Notes: generated by a model from the sequence alone, not told the origin. A stretch of DNA of 64,000 nt from Schizophyllum amplum (GCA_007026445.1 VDMD01000120.1:1-64000); one strand, 5' to 3'; positions 12,372 through 24,725 are shown, counted from the first letter of the stretch. A program made the numbers and translations.

Positions 12372-14210
12372 ATGTTCGCGCCGACAAGCCTCCTCACCAT
12401 ACCCCTGGAGCTCCTCGAGGAGATTGCCTTTACCGCGACGATCATGGGCAGCGAGGGCCAGGACCCTCCCATGCGTTCCCTCGCCGCCCTTGCGCAAGTC
12501 GATCGCAAGACCTACACGCGCCTCTCCATCAACCACAACAAGAGCCTCTACGCCAAACTATTCCGCCATTTCTTCGACATTGGTCCACTGAAGCGAAGGC
12601 TTGGGCCACTCGTCTCAAATGAATGGCAGGCAGGGGAACTGCGTCTACGTTTTCAACGCATGAGCCGCATGAGGCGCATGATCGGCGCGACCACTTCAAG
12701 CAAGAGCGTGCCTGTCGTTCTTGACCTATTGACCTTCTGCTACTCGATGTTGCTGGAGAACGAGGGGAAGAACGATCAAATACTACTTGAATACGGGTGG
12801 CTGGACAGGTGGATAGACATGTACTGGTTCGCCGCCAACGGTTACTCGGGAGCCGTTGCGGATGTGAGTAGGGATGAATGGCCCAGATCGGACCTCTGCA
12901 ACACGTTCGCGATGTGGGTCCTGTGGCTTGTCATGCGAACCAGTGTGTGGCGTGCTCGTTGACGTTGCACGCTTGTTCACCACCTCTCCAGATCTGTTTA
13001 TGACGGATGACTCGAAGGCGATTGACATTGTGAAGATCTACGCACTTGGCGCGCATAAGGTGTGTGCTTGCTTCTGCTATACCAGGATGTTGCTCAGCAT
13101 ACTTCCAGTACTCACCCACCCTTCTTCGCTGGGGGTCGTTCGACGCCACCGTCGAATACACCCGGAACACGTCGCCTGCCTACTTGGGCGTTGATCTATC
13201 CCCACCTCCATTAATGACTGCTGCCATCCTTGTCTTCCTCGCCATCGTGAACCGCCTCGCCAAGTCGCCTGGCTACAACCAGCTGTACGAGACTCCAGTC
13301 GGACCCACCCTTCCTAAATTCGACCCTACAGAGTGGGACGCGGACTGGACAAGATCTGTGGACAGACCCCTTTCTCTGGACGTGTCTATAGCTGACGTAT
13401 ACCGTCCTGGAAGGTATGATATCTCTCAGCGCTTCGAACATAGCGCTCACGCCCACGCGCGCTAGCGTAGAGGGCGTCTGGCAAGGTCTCTTCACGGTGA
13501 GTGTGTAAAAAAACTGCTTGTTGAATGATGGCGCTCATCGTGACTTCAGTACACTGAATTTACAAACTACGCGCGGCTTCTGGCGGGTGCACCGCCTCCT
13601 ACTTTACTGCAGAGCATCGTCATCCGGCACCGGCAGACCTGGAAGCTTCGCGAGTATCATCTTCAGATACCATCCGACGATACCGCTCGCCTTAGCGCTC
13701 GTGCGCCTGTCGGCACCTCCCTCAGGTCCTACTTGCCACGCACCGTGAAGACGCAGGAGGATGACACCGGACTGACGATGACGGACGCCAGCGACAGAGT
13801 CTACCGTTACAAGCGGTCTACTCACATCGACAAGACCCTACCGCTGGACTCCATATGCGACATCATCATCATTGGCGACGTGAGTGCATCGGCCAGAATG
13901 CTTGACCTTGATCGCTCATCGTACGTCCTGCGCAGGGTCACTCGTCATGGGGAGAGTTCAATCTCGTCGGGCGGATTCGACCATGGGATGGGTTCATCAG
14001 TCTCTCGAAGGAATACGTGAGTGGACAATTTGGTCTGTCGTACGATGCTGAGCACATGCGCAGGTCGAAGACGGCCGCGGGACCTGGCTTTACCGCGGCT
14101 ATCTGGTCGGCGGCGGGCGCGGTAACTTCGTCGGGCGCTGGCGAGACACCTTGAGCCCCGACCACCTCGTCGGCTACGAGGGCTGCTTCACGATGGGAAG
14201 GCGACAGTGA
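12372..14210 (+). CDS. F-box protein, basidiomycete family
   Basis: The ATG at 12372 opens an F-box motif (TSLLTIPLELLEEIAF). The long first exon runs to about 12950 and continues through RWIDMYWFAANG and TFAMWVLWL, typical of this family. Several short GT-AG introns follow (near 12951-13000, 13060-13090, 13412-13465, 13497-13550, 13881-13936, 14016-14064). Later exons encode EFTNYARLLAGAPPPTLLQ, then GHSSWGEFNLVGRIRPWDGF, then GRGTWLYRGYLVGGG and a final YEGCFTMGRRQ, stop at 14208-14210. The first two small introns have more than one possible donor, so those borders are approximate. Likely role: substrate adaptor of an SCF-type ubiquitin ligase. It is a paralogue of the F-box gene at 4862-6631; the GHSxWG and GRGxWLYRGY blocks are shared in order. 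Confidence 0.85.
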
Positions 14211-15690
14211 GAAGGATCACTGTGAATTACGACTGCTCGCTATGGATCACGATCGCTGTGGATGATATATGTATAGAAGTGCGTATGCGGTGTCTACAAT
14301 TCGTGCTACGTCTGAAGCTCGCTACGGTACAGGCAGGGTACATGTACGTTGTCCGGAGAATAGGTGCAATGGATAAGGATACACAAAGCGTGGTGAGAGC
14401 GAGGGCTATGATACAATGCGGCGGGTTGATGTTGAGGGGCTGATGGCATTGTCTGGCTGACGCCGTTGTGGTGGACGGTGCATGGGGCTTGAAGACGTTG
14501 CGGGCTTCATGGATGTTTCCAACAATGCCAAGAGGCTAAAAAATGTCGAGGCAGGACAAGGTCCTGGGCAAGTCAAGGTCGGGGAGAAAATCAAAGATTG
14601 TGAGTCTAGTTGTGATGTTAGTGCTTGCTTGATAGTGAAGAATGACGACGACGTACTGACGTTCTTCGCACAGCGTGGTCATGAACCGCGTGGGTCACGA
14701 GACGCTGTCGGTCTGTGGGGCCAGGCAACCTCTCCTCCCATCGCCGCCTGCTGCAACGCCCGTCACTCTGCCGAAGACGCAGACTAGTGTGGGGCCGTAC
14801 ACATTTCGAGCAACAATTCTTGGACTCCTTGACCACTGTGATCTTGTTGCAGGTGGTAGACCCAAAGGCATATTTGGAGTCGCAGCCCGAAGACTTGATA
14901 ATAATCATCCTATGGCACGACGGACATGTCGAGCGTTGTACAGAGCACATAGGTGAGCGATACGCACTGTCTTTCGTGATCTTTCGCGCTATAAGATGCG
15001 GCGCTCTTCATTTCTACAGCTTCGCCGTATAGAGGACGGTCCTCCGGGAGGTTGAAGCAAATAGCCAGCGACGCATAAGGGCAAGAACAGCTCTGCGTTC
15101 ATCAATTATCTGATGTGAAGCGCGGATCCGTGAAGTCATTCCCCCTTAGCTGGGCACAATGCGTGGCGTTTGTGGGCGTCGTCGACACAGGATATCGAGG
15201 TACGCTCATCGTATGCACCTCCGACCAGTCATCATTAATTTCCATTAACAGCCTCAACGACTGATTCGGAGCATGCGACAAGTGTTGTATTGGTTGACGG
15301 CGCGAAAAATAGGCGCTCGACGCCGGCTGGATTAGGGCAAACTCGAAGGCGCCTGAACACCGGACTTTCAAGCGCCGATGACTTCAGTGAGCGAACATCC
15401 ATTTACTGACACTGCTGTGTAATGTGACTATCTCGCATCTCTACTTACTGGAACAGGTGCTTTTTACAAAAGGTCGTGTGCTAGCGCTCGCTCAACAGCT
15501 GTCAGTGTCTTGCAATGCAAGAGCCAACAGCGTAGATGAACTATGCACGTGACATGTCGCGTGACTCTACTATAGTTCCCTCACGTTCCGGGTGACGCGT
15601 TCGTAACTCGAATTGAAAGCTTGTGAGTAGCCTCGTGTGCTTTCTCTTATCGGCAGCCATCTCAGCGCACACAGATCACCCACCAAATCA
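14211..15690. other. gene-poor stretch
   Basis: No supportable gene. Frames of about 100 codons on both strands (14480-15030) overlap each other and show no domain. No repeat structure was recognised. Confidence 0.4.
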
Positions 15691-17403
15691 TGGCGACCGT
15701 GTCACCTCACGTACCTGTACTAGTCGGCAAGTGGCTCGCTGCAGCTATCACCTGGCATTGACTTCACACCGTGCAGAGACTCTTTGCGGGAGCAACGTCA
15801 CTCTCTATGGCCTCCGAATGTTTGGCCACGTTGTCATTGTGCAGGCTGACGGGCTTCCAGCATACGCACAATATCAACGCCCCGACGATATGGGCTGCGT
15901 TAGTCACGATACAACATTCCAGGATCTTCTGGATTCGCAGAAAGAACGGTTGCAAGACATCGAGATCATCGTGCGTAATCTTGTCTTGCGAGTTCGGTCA
16001 AATAAACGCCAATAATGTCTTAAGCAAACACAACTCAAGGTCATCAAATGGCAGGCCTGCCCCTGGATGTATCTCCAAAGGAAAGGACGCAGACTGATCG
16101 AGCCGCCGAGAAACAGAAAGATGTATTCCGTTGCTTATCCGGCTTGGGCGACTTTGATCGAGGAAGAAGACATCGTAAGGCGTCGTCGTTTCGCAACTAG
16201 CTAAATGCTCATGTTGGCATCCATCATAGGTCCTGACCAAGGTGATCGACCTGTATCATCGGCAGGGGATCTGGAAAGGGACGCCAGTAGGTACGTGAAT
16301 CGTGCTGTATCTTTCATCGTGCTGACCGGTCTGTAGAGTTCATAAGAGGCTGGAACGACGACTACCTGCGGCATATAGAACAGGGCATGCGTGCTTATCG
16401 ACAACTCAAGCGGAATGACCTAGATTTTTCCTTCGAAATATTAGGCCATGTCGTGAACGATGGCAAGATCGTCGGCTATGTGACTGGTACGTTCTTGTCC
16501 CTGTGTTGACATTGCATCGTGCTGATGGTCGCCACAGAGCAAATGTCAGTGAATAGCAGGTACACGCCTCTCAGGAATCGCACCACTGATCCTCCGCATA
16601 GGACTGGACGCATGGTGGAATACTGCGATCGAGCGATTGTTTACAGCGCGGTCGCCCGTCTGCATAGCGCAGGCCTGACCTACACCAGCTTCTGTGATAC
16701 GGGTCTCATGGTCTGCGACGGCCAGGTCAAGTTTCTCAATCTTGCGGGGGTCAGGCCTGTTACCGATGAACACGACATGAAGCTCGACTGGGAGCAAGTC
16801 GAGGATCTTTTCGCTCCGGACCGCCGAGGTGTTCCAAACATGTGAGCATCGAAATCAGTATGTTCGGTGCTGATTCACTCTTGAGGCTAACGTACTCCAT
16901 TAGGTGGCGCGCTCCCAAAGATGCAGAAGATCAATTTACCGTCTTGACCATCGTTCCTGATCCCGATCGGCTCTTTGAAAGCACCTATTTTTCCATGACG
17001 CAGATTTTGTCCGTCGCCTTTCAGAAGTGGCAAGAGAAGTGCCACCGCGACGACGTACGACGGGATCGGCGCACAAGAAGGGCAGCAGCACGTGAAGACT
17101 GGGACGTGTCGACAGTGTGCTCGAGTAATGGCGCCCTGTCGAAGGCGGGGTCTTCACGCGCAACTTCCATTTTGTCCGACGCGCCTTCGAGCGTGTCAAC
17201 AGTGGCGCGCTTCCATCCTTACGGTGCCATCATGCGAAATCGTATACAGATTTTCAACGATGGCATCGAGACAAGCACCGTCATCTCTGAGGGCACGCGT
17301 ACCTTGGTGGCTAGGTAAGTATCCTCGTCGGCGCCTATCACATCCCACTCATCATCGACAAACGCTTTCCAGTTCGAGGGGTGTCTCTCTAGCACCGTCA
17401 TGA
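15691..17403 (+). CDS. kinase-fold-like protein lacking catalytic motifs (probable pseudokinase)
   Basis: A multi-exon model starts at the ATG at 15691 (MATVSPHVPVLVGKW) and ends at the TGA at 17401-17403. Segments in order: beta-strand-like VTLYGLRMFGHVVIVQA, then KVIDLYHRQGIWKGTP, then FSFEILGHVVNDGKIVGYVT, then a C-lobe-like VARLHSAGLTYTSFCDTGLM followed by VKFLNLAGVRPV. In a protein kinase these last two would hold HRDxxxxN and DFG, but neither is present. The distal part is basic, then rich in Ser/Thr (ATSILSDAPSSVSTVARFHP). A small last exon (SSRGVSLAPS) is joined across an intron at 17314-17370. Exon borders before 16200 are uncertain. Its 3' end is duplicated at 17887-18170. Similar degenerate kinase-like proteins are common in Agaricomycetes; the role is unknown. 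Confidence 0.55.
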
Positions 17404-17886
17404 GTCTATTGCGCGTACCACCTCGCCTTCTCTTTACTGCATGTTTCGATGTACAGAACGTCTGCTGTGGGCAAAGTATGTCTATGATGAACACACGAAC
17501 CTTCTGAGATGTCGGCGGACAAGGTTGCCGTGAGTGTGGCTCCAGCAAAGGGTAACTGATCTTCGGTCTATGGGCTGTCAACATGTTAGGCGCTCTTGAG
17601 ATACAGAAGCGCGGCTGTATAACGGGATGTGCAAGCGCGGCCCGACTTTTCTTGTCGCGGCCATACATGGGATCCCGGAACTTAGACTATTTTGTTGGAT
17701 CGGAGCAGCGTGATTCGCGATTCGTACGGTGCAGTGTCCCTACTTGAGGTCCGTAGCTCTGGCTTACCAACTTCCTTTTATCAGTGAGTCTCAACATCCA
17801 AGTTCGAGCGTTACATCGCGTGAGCGCTTGCCATACGGTCATACTTCGAATACCAAGAAGCAAGCCGCCGCAAGCGCCTGCTGACG

Positions 17887-18170
17887 GTGTGCTCGAGTAA
17901 TGGTGCCCTGTCGAAGGCGAGATCTACACGCGCAACTTCCATTTTGTCCGATGCACCTTCGAGCGTGTCAACAGTGGCGCGCTACCACCCTTACGGCGCC
18001 ATCATGCGGAATCGGCTACAGAGTTTCAACGACGGCATCGAGACAGATGTAATTTCTGAGGGTTCTCGTACTCTGGTGGCAAGGTAAGAATATGCCTCGG
18101 TCTCGTTTCCTACTAGACGCTGACAGAGCATGTATTCAGCTCGAGAGGAGTTTCTCTGGCGCCGTCATAG
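17887..18170 (+). pseudogene. tandem partial copy of the 3' end of the kinase-like gene
   Basis: This segment repeats the last part of the upstream gene: SSNGALSK, ATSILSDAPSSVSTVAR, HPYGAIMRNR and FNDGIET are kept, followed by an intron at the same place and in the same phase, and the same terminal SRGVSLAPS with a TAG stop. No start or kinase-like body precedes it, and an in-frame stop lies just upstream. The two copies differ by both silent and replacement changes, with the protein better conserved than third positions. It is therefore either a relic of a once complete tandem gene or a detached 3' exon set. Clear as a duplication; its coding status is unknown. Confidence 0.75.
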
Positions 18171-19940
18171 ACAGCCTTGTCACGTAGTACTCAGTATAAT
18201 TCGTCTGAAGATGTACACCACGTATATGGGCAAGGAATATTCACGGTAAATGCACTTTTCAGGATGCCGGCGATAAGACATGCCGTGCGTCGTAGAGTTC
18301 AGCGACATATGATCTAGTCCAAGCAGGTAAGTGGGCTGTCCTTGATCGGAAGGCTGATAGGACGTGTTCTCTTTGCGGGTGTGCCAGGCGCCCCTGCGTG
18401 GCGGGCGATGTAAGAGCGGTACAACTTGGCCATTTCGGTCCTCATCACCGTCAGCAGATATCTAGGCATTGTGATGGATCCGGTAGCCGCTTTCGCGATA
18501 TGGTGTAGTCTTTCCTGATCTGTTGACCGAAGCTCTGGCTAACCTGGTACCCTTTGCCCAGCGGATCTGAATGTCCGATACCGTGGCCGCGTGAGACCAT
18601 ATCATTCCTCAACCGTGGCACGGCCAGTCGGGTCTTCGTCAAGTCCTCTGGCTTCTCCCGCATGCCCGAGCGAGTCCATTGCTGCCTAGCGAGACTCTTG
18701 GTGTCGTACTTGTTTTGCGAACTTGGTTTTGATAACACAGCTGGTGGTGCTCTGGCGAGGGCGCGCGCAGCAGTGCCCTTCAACAGACGCCGAGATTTAT
18801 CTGACGGCGCTTTCTCATCATGGGCAAGGGCTTCTATGATAATGAGCCCGCGCGTATGGGCTCCAATAGGTGAATGGTATAACGGCGCTACGACGACGTC
18901 GGGATATTGGATTTGACCGGTAATGAACAAGGACTCATGCAAAATTGTCAACAGCTTTCACCGTAGAGTCTGCATTGATGTACGATTTCTCTATTCTGGG
19001 ATCTCACCTCGAAACTTGGGATACTAGAATGGTGCCCCGCGGGCGTCCTGGCTATCGCTAAGTCGATCGCGATTCGCGACGCGTGGACGAATGTCACGTT
19101 ACCGCGTAGTCCGCCACGAAACGTCCGATCGCGAATCTTCCCAGCATTCCCTTGGACTGGAACTTGACTACGTACGTGACGCGTTCCTTCTCTGTCCCTC
19201 GCTCAGCTCTTTCTGGACTTAGGTCTTCTCTCTCGCACCATCATGTGCTATCAAATCATCCCGTCCGCTGCCCCCATCGACGCCGCTGTGGCCGTCACCA
19301 CGGACGACACTCGGACGTACGCACTGAGTCAAACACTATGTTGTCACTGCGGCTCGCGCGGCTCGCATACCCTGAACTGCCCGCTCAAACCAACGACGCG
19401 TCGGTGGTGCGTGCACCTCATCCCCTTTCACGGCGCTCGCTGATCCACTCTACCACAGACCGTGCGTCTTTGGATAGCCAACGTACAAGGGGCTGCTCAA
19501 CCCCATCATAATTGAATCATTCATACACCTAGAATATCAACATGTCCCTCGCTTGCATTTGCGAACCTGTCCAAATCCAAGCCAAAGATCGGTCGGGTCT
19601 ACAAATGACCTTCCTAGCTAGCCTCTAGCGGCAGCATCTCTCGCGCGAGTTGTCTTTCATCAATGATTGCGTGCATCTTGACTGGTGCACCGAACTATAG
19701 CGCTGGCTTCCGCTCAGGCGTCACCGTCTGGGGGAGCCAACCATGTAACCGCATGTGAGATATTCATCTGACCCAGCATCACTGAGGATTGAGCAGGTTA
19801 CCACGGCCAAATGACATTCTACAGAGTCAACATGCATCATACCTCACAAATATCCAACGCCAAGTACGGAACCCTCTTCGTTCTCTCTCCCCTCACCCTT
19901 GTCTCCTTTGCCCTTCCGTGACGCGGCGTTCGACCGAACC
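18171..19940. other. gene-poor stretch
   Basis: No gene is supported. A 66-codon frame at 19243-19443 (MCYQIIPSAAPI, then LCCHCGSRGSHTLNC) has a cysteine cluster that does not fit the CCHC knuckle spacing and is left uncalled. A 166-codon minus frame at 18451-18951 has no recognisable domain. Confidence 0.4.
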
Positions 19941-20245
19941 ATGAGCACTAATGGAATGCAGGACAGTAACGTTAGTGAACCCGCCGAGACGCCCTCTGAT
20001 TTCGCCCATCAGTGGAAGACCAGCAGCAGCAGATCAGTAGCGACTCGGCAGGCGTTATATGCTCATCGACATCAGTGTATGGCGATGTCACTGACAGATC
20101 CAAGGCTCTACGTCCGCAAGCCGAAAATATGACTTCACGCCTCGGATACGGTTTGAACGGTGCGCTCTTGTCCCCGGATGTTACTGAGGTCGATATAAAC
20201 ACGAACACTGGCGGCCCTCTGGGTGGCGCGCTCGCCCCCGTTTGA
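19941..20245 (+). CDS. possible small hypothetical protein
   Basis: An ATG at 19941 (MSTNGMQD) can be joined across a 47-bp GT-AG intron (about 19967-20013, with a CTGAT branch-like site) to a 77-codon frame: MEDQQQQISSDSAGVI near its start, RLGYGLNGALLSPDVTEVDI later, ending GGPLGGALAPV. The result is about 85 aa with no signal peptide, membrane segment or known motif. A CT-rich stretch precedes the ATG. The evidence is only the open frame and plausible splice sites, so it may be spurious. Confidence 0.3.
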
Positions 20246-20692
20246 CCGACATCGCTCATGCGTGAGACCCTCTGGACGCTTCGGATCAGTGCAGTGCTTA
20301 CTATCTGTATGCTGTTTTAGGCGGCAAATGTGTACATGAGCGACATGGGCTGGTATGTGGGACGCGAGGGGACCGTAGCGGCTGAGCTGGAGAGCATTCT
20401 GACTTGAGTCGATGAGAACATGTTTGAGATGAAGTAAACAGCGTACACCACTTTAGGACTTCTGGCCTATCTCATGCAACGGTTTAATGTACCGACCACC
20501 GGTCCGGGGATGGGTGCGGAAGGGAGGGTAGATCGAGCAAATAGAAGATAAAACGAACAAACAATGGACGGTCCGCCGATCCGGTCATCGAATATCGCTC
20601 AGTGACGCGTAAGCGCCAACGCGTCTTTTTCTTCCCTTACGCCTTCATCTCATCCCTTTATCTCAATTGGAACACATCAGCAGCAGCAAATT

Positions 20693-22718
20693 ATGCTAAT
20701 AACGCTTAAGCACTCGGGAGCGTCGTACTCCCTGGACATCTCGTCCGTAGCCACTGCCTCCGACTTACGCGATCTTGTCGCGCGTACAACGGGTGTACCT
20801 GCAGATCGCGTCAAAGTCATGCTGCCGAAGGGGAAAGGCGTCATGAAAGGTGCGCAGATATGTGGTCTACATCTGGATCGTAAGCTCATAGCGCGTCCCA
20901 GATGATTTCAAGCCAAGCACACTGAAGGACGGTGCAACGCTCACTGCGGTTGGAAGCGCGACGGCGGCGCCGCAACCGCCGCCAGAGCCACGCGTCTTTC
21001 TCGAGGATCTTGAGGAGGGAGGAGAGCCCGTCATGGACACCCCGGCTGGGCTTGTCAATCTCGGAAATACCTGCTACATGAACTCAACTCTCCAAGCGAT
21101 CGGCTGCGTGGAAGAGCTGCGTACTGAGCTGCTCGAAGGCAACTCAACCGGAGGTCCTCTTGTGAACCCACTTGCCACCCTACTTCGATCGCTCGAGAGA
21201 ACCAAAGACGGCGTGAACCCGGTGTCCTTCTTGAGCGCCTTGCGGTCCGTAAACCCTCAATTCGCTGAGCGTGACCGCGCGGAGAAGTCAGCGGCCATGA
21301 TGAGCATGGGAATGGGAGGTTATGCACAGCAAGGTATGTCGTTATAAATATTTTGCCTGCTCATCATCGCCGACACACACACACACAAGATGCCGAGGAA
21401 TCATATTCATTCATACTCAACGCACTCCGCTCCGTGAAGAAGAACGATGTTCCAGTTGTCGAGAAATACGCGATGGGTGTCATGAGGAGAAGGTATGCCT
21501 CCACCCTCGGCCGATCCTGCCCAGTCTCACCGTTCCTCAGTCTGAAAGCCGCCGACGGCTCAGAAGATGCGTCCTCCTTCGCCGAAGAGGACTTCCTCAA
21601 GCTCGAGTGCAACATCACACGCGAGACCGGCGACCTTCTCGGCGGGCTGCGCGCCACCCTCACCCAGACCATCGTCAAAAACTCGCCCGTCACGGGCGCG
21701 CCGGCGGACTACATCCAGACCTCGCGCATCGCGCGTTTGCCCGCGTATCTCAGCGTCCACATGGTGCGCTTCGCCTGGCGGCCGGACATCGGCAAGCGCA
21801 CGAAGGTCATGCGCAAGGTCAAATTTCCGCTCGTGCTCGACGCGCTCGAGCTCTGTACGGACGAGCTGAAGGAGAAGCTTACGCCGGTCAACCGCAAGCT
21901 GGGCGATGTCGAGCGTGCGCGCCGCGATCGCGCGAAGATTCACGCGTAGGTGCCTTTTCTTCAAGGGTGCATCCTGATGCTCATATTTTGAAAAGTCGAC
22001 GCAAAGGCCTCGCATCAGCTGCGGTGAAGTCTGGTGGTGGACCGGCTGGAGGGATGGGCGGGACGTCGGGGGGTGCTGCGGTCTCTGCGGAGGCGACGAC
22101 TGTCGCTGGCGGTGAGGATCCAAATGCGATGCAGGTTGACGAGGACGGTACGTCACTTGCCTCGCCGCTCACTGTGCGCCACTGACACTTTGCGCAGAGA
22201 ACGAACCCGCCATCCGCGCCAAAGAAGCAGAGGAGCTGCGGGCGCTCATCCCACAAGACGTCAAGGCAGACGTAGGCGCGAGCGCGACCGGTCTGTACGA
22301 TCTCGTCGGTACGTTCTCCCTACTCGTCTTCAACATCGCTCCGCCTCGCTGACACGAATTCGCACCCAGCTATCATCACGCACAAGGGCGCTGCCGCGGA
22401 CTCAGGTCACTACATGGCCTTCGTCAGGAAGAACGTGTACCAGAAGCGAATTGGCGTGAAGAAGGATACAGGTGCGTCCATTGGCTTTGCTCTCGGTTGC
22501 AGTTCGGCCTCTTGTATGGCTGCTGCTCGACCTTATATGCGCTTGAGATACCTCATCCTGACGGCGACGCAGACCTCTTCGACGAGGACGAGGACTGGTA
22601 CCGCTTCGACGACGACAAGGTCTCCATTTTCCCGAAGGAGAAGATCGCGACGCTGGACGGCGGTGGAGAGGACTCATCTGCGTACGTGCTGCTTTACAAG
22701 AGCCGATCGCTTGAGTAG
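20693..22718 (+). CDS. UBP6: ubiquitin C-terminal hydrolase UBP6/USP14, proteasome-associated
   Basis: Eight exons (20693-20849, 20902-21333, 21390-21492, 21541-21945, 21996-22147, 22198-22308, 22370-22471, 22573-22718) sum to 1608 nt, 535 aa. The N-terminus is a ubiquitin-like domain (MLITLKHSGASYSLDI) that docks on the proteasome. The USP catalytic Cys box is GLVNLGNTCYMNSTLQ, followed by the DAEE box (DAEESYSFILNAL), the FLKLECNI strand, TSRIARLPAYLSVHMVRF, and the His box (ADSGHYMAFVR) with [11 protein letters not shown]. It trims ubiquitin chains from proteasome substrates and recycles ubiquitin. The 48-bp fourth-exon-preceding intron (21493-21540) is in frame without stop, so retention cannot be excluded. 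It converges on the F-box/LRR gene with 137 bp between stops. Its tail is duplicated at 28587-29149. Confidence 0.95.
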
Positions 22719-24725
22719 GCCCTCGATGCACGTAGTATGTCCCGGTAGACTGTCACATCGGGCCCGCGGCCGATGTGTGTCAATCGGAAAACAATTGTAT
22801 AGGTGTCTGTCCTGTTGTATCCTAGCGCGTTCGTGCATGCCGTTCCCCGGAGTGACTACCCGTCCATCCCCAGTTGAACTTCGAACACGGGAGACTTATC
22901 CCAGTTGCGGGCCATGTTCCAGCCCAGGCCTCGTCGGTACTGTGAAGACTCAGCACAACGACCGCGGATGAGGTGAATGCCTTTACCTTCCATAAACGTG
23001 ATTTCTCGAAATTATGCGCTTGTCTAAGCATCGCCTTTTGTGCTATCCACACATGATTGCGCACTTCCTGCCATTTGTCGGACATGAGGTACTCCCGGCT
23101 TCCTACGCCGTGGCTGTACATGTCCAGCTGTGACACTCTAAGGTCATCCACAGCGGGGAACGTGGCGAGAATGAAATCCGCAGCGTCGAAAGCGTCGTCT
23201 AATCCCGAATTCCAGAAGTCAAGCTCAAGGGGGTTCATGTTTAGCGGTTGTCGTTGCTGCCAGTCCGCTGGTAGGCCGGCCTCCCAGTCCACAATTATGG
23301 CCAGGGATTCAAGCGAAACGCCATACCGTGCGATCTCCAGAAGACAGGCGGGCGCACAGGTGGGGATGTGGCGTGTGATCAGTACACCGAGATTGACATC
23401 CAAGTCCGATGTCACCAGCTCTAGAGTTCGCAAGAGGGTACACTTCTGCATGAGCGTCGCGATAGTGGTCTCGTGTACCGAGAGTCCGGCGTGGTTGTGA
23501 AGGCTGAGTGTCGTTAAGCGATGGAAGGGTAGAAGTAGCTTAAGGTCCGTGTCCTGCACCCTCGTCGTCTCTTTGGAGTCGTGAACTTCAAGTACACGAA
23601 GATCATTGCATACACAATGGCCTCGCATAGCCCGGAAGAGAAGTGTCCAGTTGTTGGTCGGATCTGCCTCCTCATCATCCTCGTCGCAGTCGGTGTACAG
23701 CTGCAATGATGATAGAGAAACGCGCCCACAGCATCGAAGCATGTCTGCAACGAGAGGCTTGCAGTCTTCGTACGCGCACATTTTGAGCGTGCGCAGAGCC
23801 TGGAAAGGTCGGTCCATGGACGGCATGCGAGTGATGGGATGCGACCATCTATCCCAGGAGACGTCGAGAGACTCCAAGCATGGTAGTGCCGCTAACACAG
23901 ACCAGCTACTGTTCTGCAAAGCGCCGATCTGGATTTTGCGAACGATATCCTGACGCGCACCGACGAGGATGGGCATGCGCGTGTACCAATGTATGCTGAG
24001 CTGGGGTCCGCGACCGGGTGCGCCCATGATCGAAATCGCATGAAGGTCGACTTCCGCCACAGGAAGTATAGATGTCCGAACACCGACATCCACCGTGACT
24101 TCTGACAATGCCATAGACGCAAATGTAGGCATGAGCACGGCAAGCGGGTGTTCCTGAGATTCCGGCAAGTCAACTGAAAGTGTTGTCAATCGAGGGAAAA
24201 GAGGTCGAGGGGGCGGTTGATCGCAGAGCACACGTAGGGCATCCTGCACAGAGCAGCGAAGTAAGTCCAATACTCGCACGCGCCGCGAGTACTTATATAG
24301 GAGTTCGTACTGTCCCTCGCCAGGAGCCGCAAGCCAACGACCTGGCACATTACGCCGGTTCTTGGAACGCTTGAAGGCATTTAGCAAGGAATTGCATGTA
24401 CTTATGAGAGCCTGGGCATACCTCATACACCTCCAAGGGGAGGAGACTGAAAAGCGCATCCAGAGCGTAATTCGTGTCCAGGACCTTCCACACGCAGTCG
24501 AGAGCTGCATCGTGCCATGCACGACATGTGCGAGCCATCGCGCAAGCGGTAGACTGGTCCGCCATTGCGCATACAATAGCAACGAGTTCGGGGGTGAGCA
24601 GCACCCGATGCATGGCTTTGTAAAGAGATAGCAACTGTGAGTGCGAGGTATAACACTATTTGTGGCCAAGAATGCTAACCTCGAGCCGTTTGGTGTCAGA
24701 CTGCTCAGGCAGGAAGATGATCGTC
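22103..24725. repeat. segmental duplication, copy 1
   Basis: The segment from the late UBP6 exons through the whole convergent F-box/LRR gene and its upstream leader is repeated in direct orientation at 28587-31715. Order and orientation of both genes are the same, and alignment can be followed through exons, introns and the intergenic spacer (for example the GGCCGATGTGTGT block at about 22770). Copy 1 keeps both genes open. The right border lies about 45 bp from the TIR element starting at 24771. Confidence 0.9.
22856..24613 (-). CDS. F-box/leucine-rich-repeat-like protein
   Basis: Three exons (24613..24422, 24369..22987, 22939..22856) sum to 1659 nt, 552 aa. The start MHRVLLTPELVAIVCAMA is the family's usual F-box opening, followed by ARTCRAWHDAALDCVW. 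The rest is LRR-like: repeated L-x-x-L strands such as HRLTTLSLHNHAGLSV, LLRTLELVTSDL and VSLESLAIIVDWEAG. Splicing out 22986..22940 replaces an unlikely tail with GLGWNMARNWDKSP, whose first residues are shared by the paralogue at 29875-31605. A further upstream exon is possible, because TIIFLPEQSDTKRLE followed by a GT donor lies at about 24680-24725, and an AG precedes LLSLYKAMHR. Probable SCF adaptor of unknown substrate. Its 5' leader abuts the TIR element. Confidence 0.85.

Noticed and set aside
18451..18951. 166-codon minus-strand frame
   Set aside because: No recognisable motif, no partner exons, and an equally open frame on the other strand.
19243..19443. 66-codon frame with a CCHC-like cysteine cluster
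   Set aside because: Cysteine and histidine spacing (C-x2-C-x5-H-x3-C) does not fit a retroviral-type zinc knuckle; too short to judge.
22822..22986. Unspliced C-terminus of the F-box/LRR gene
   Set aside because: Reading through gives a tail not shared by the paralogue, whereas splicing gives GLGW...AR in both copies.
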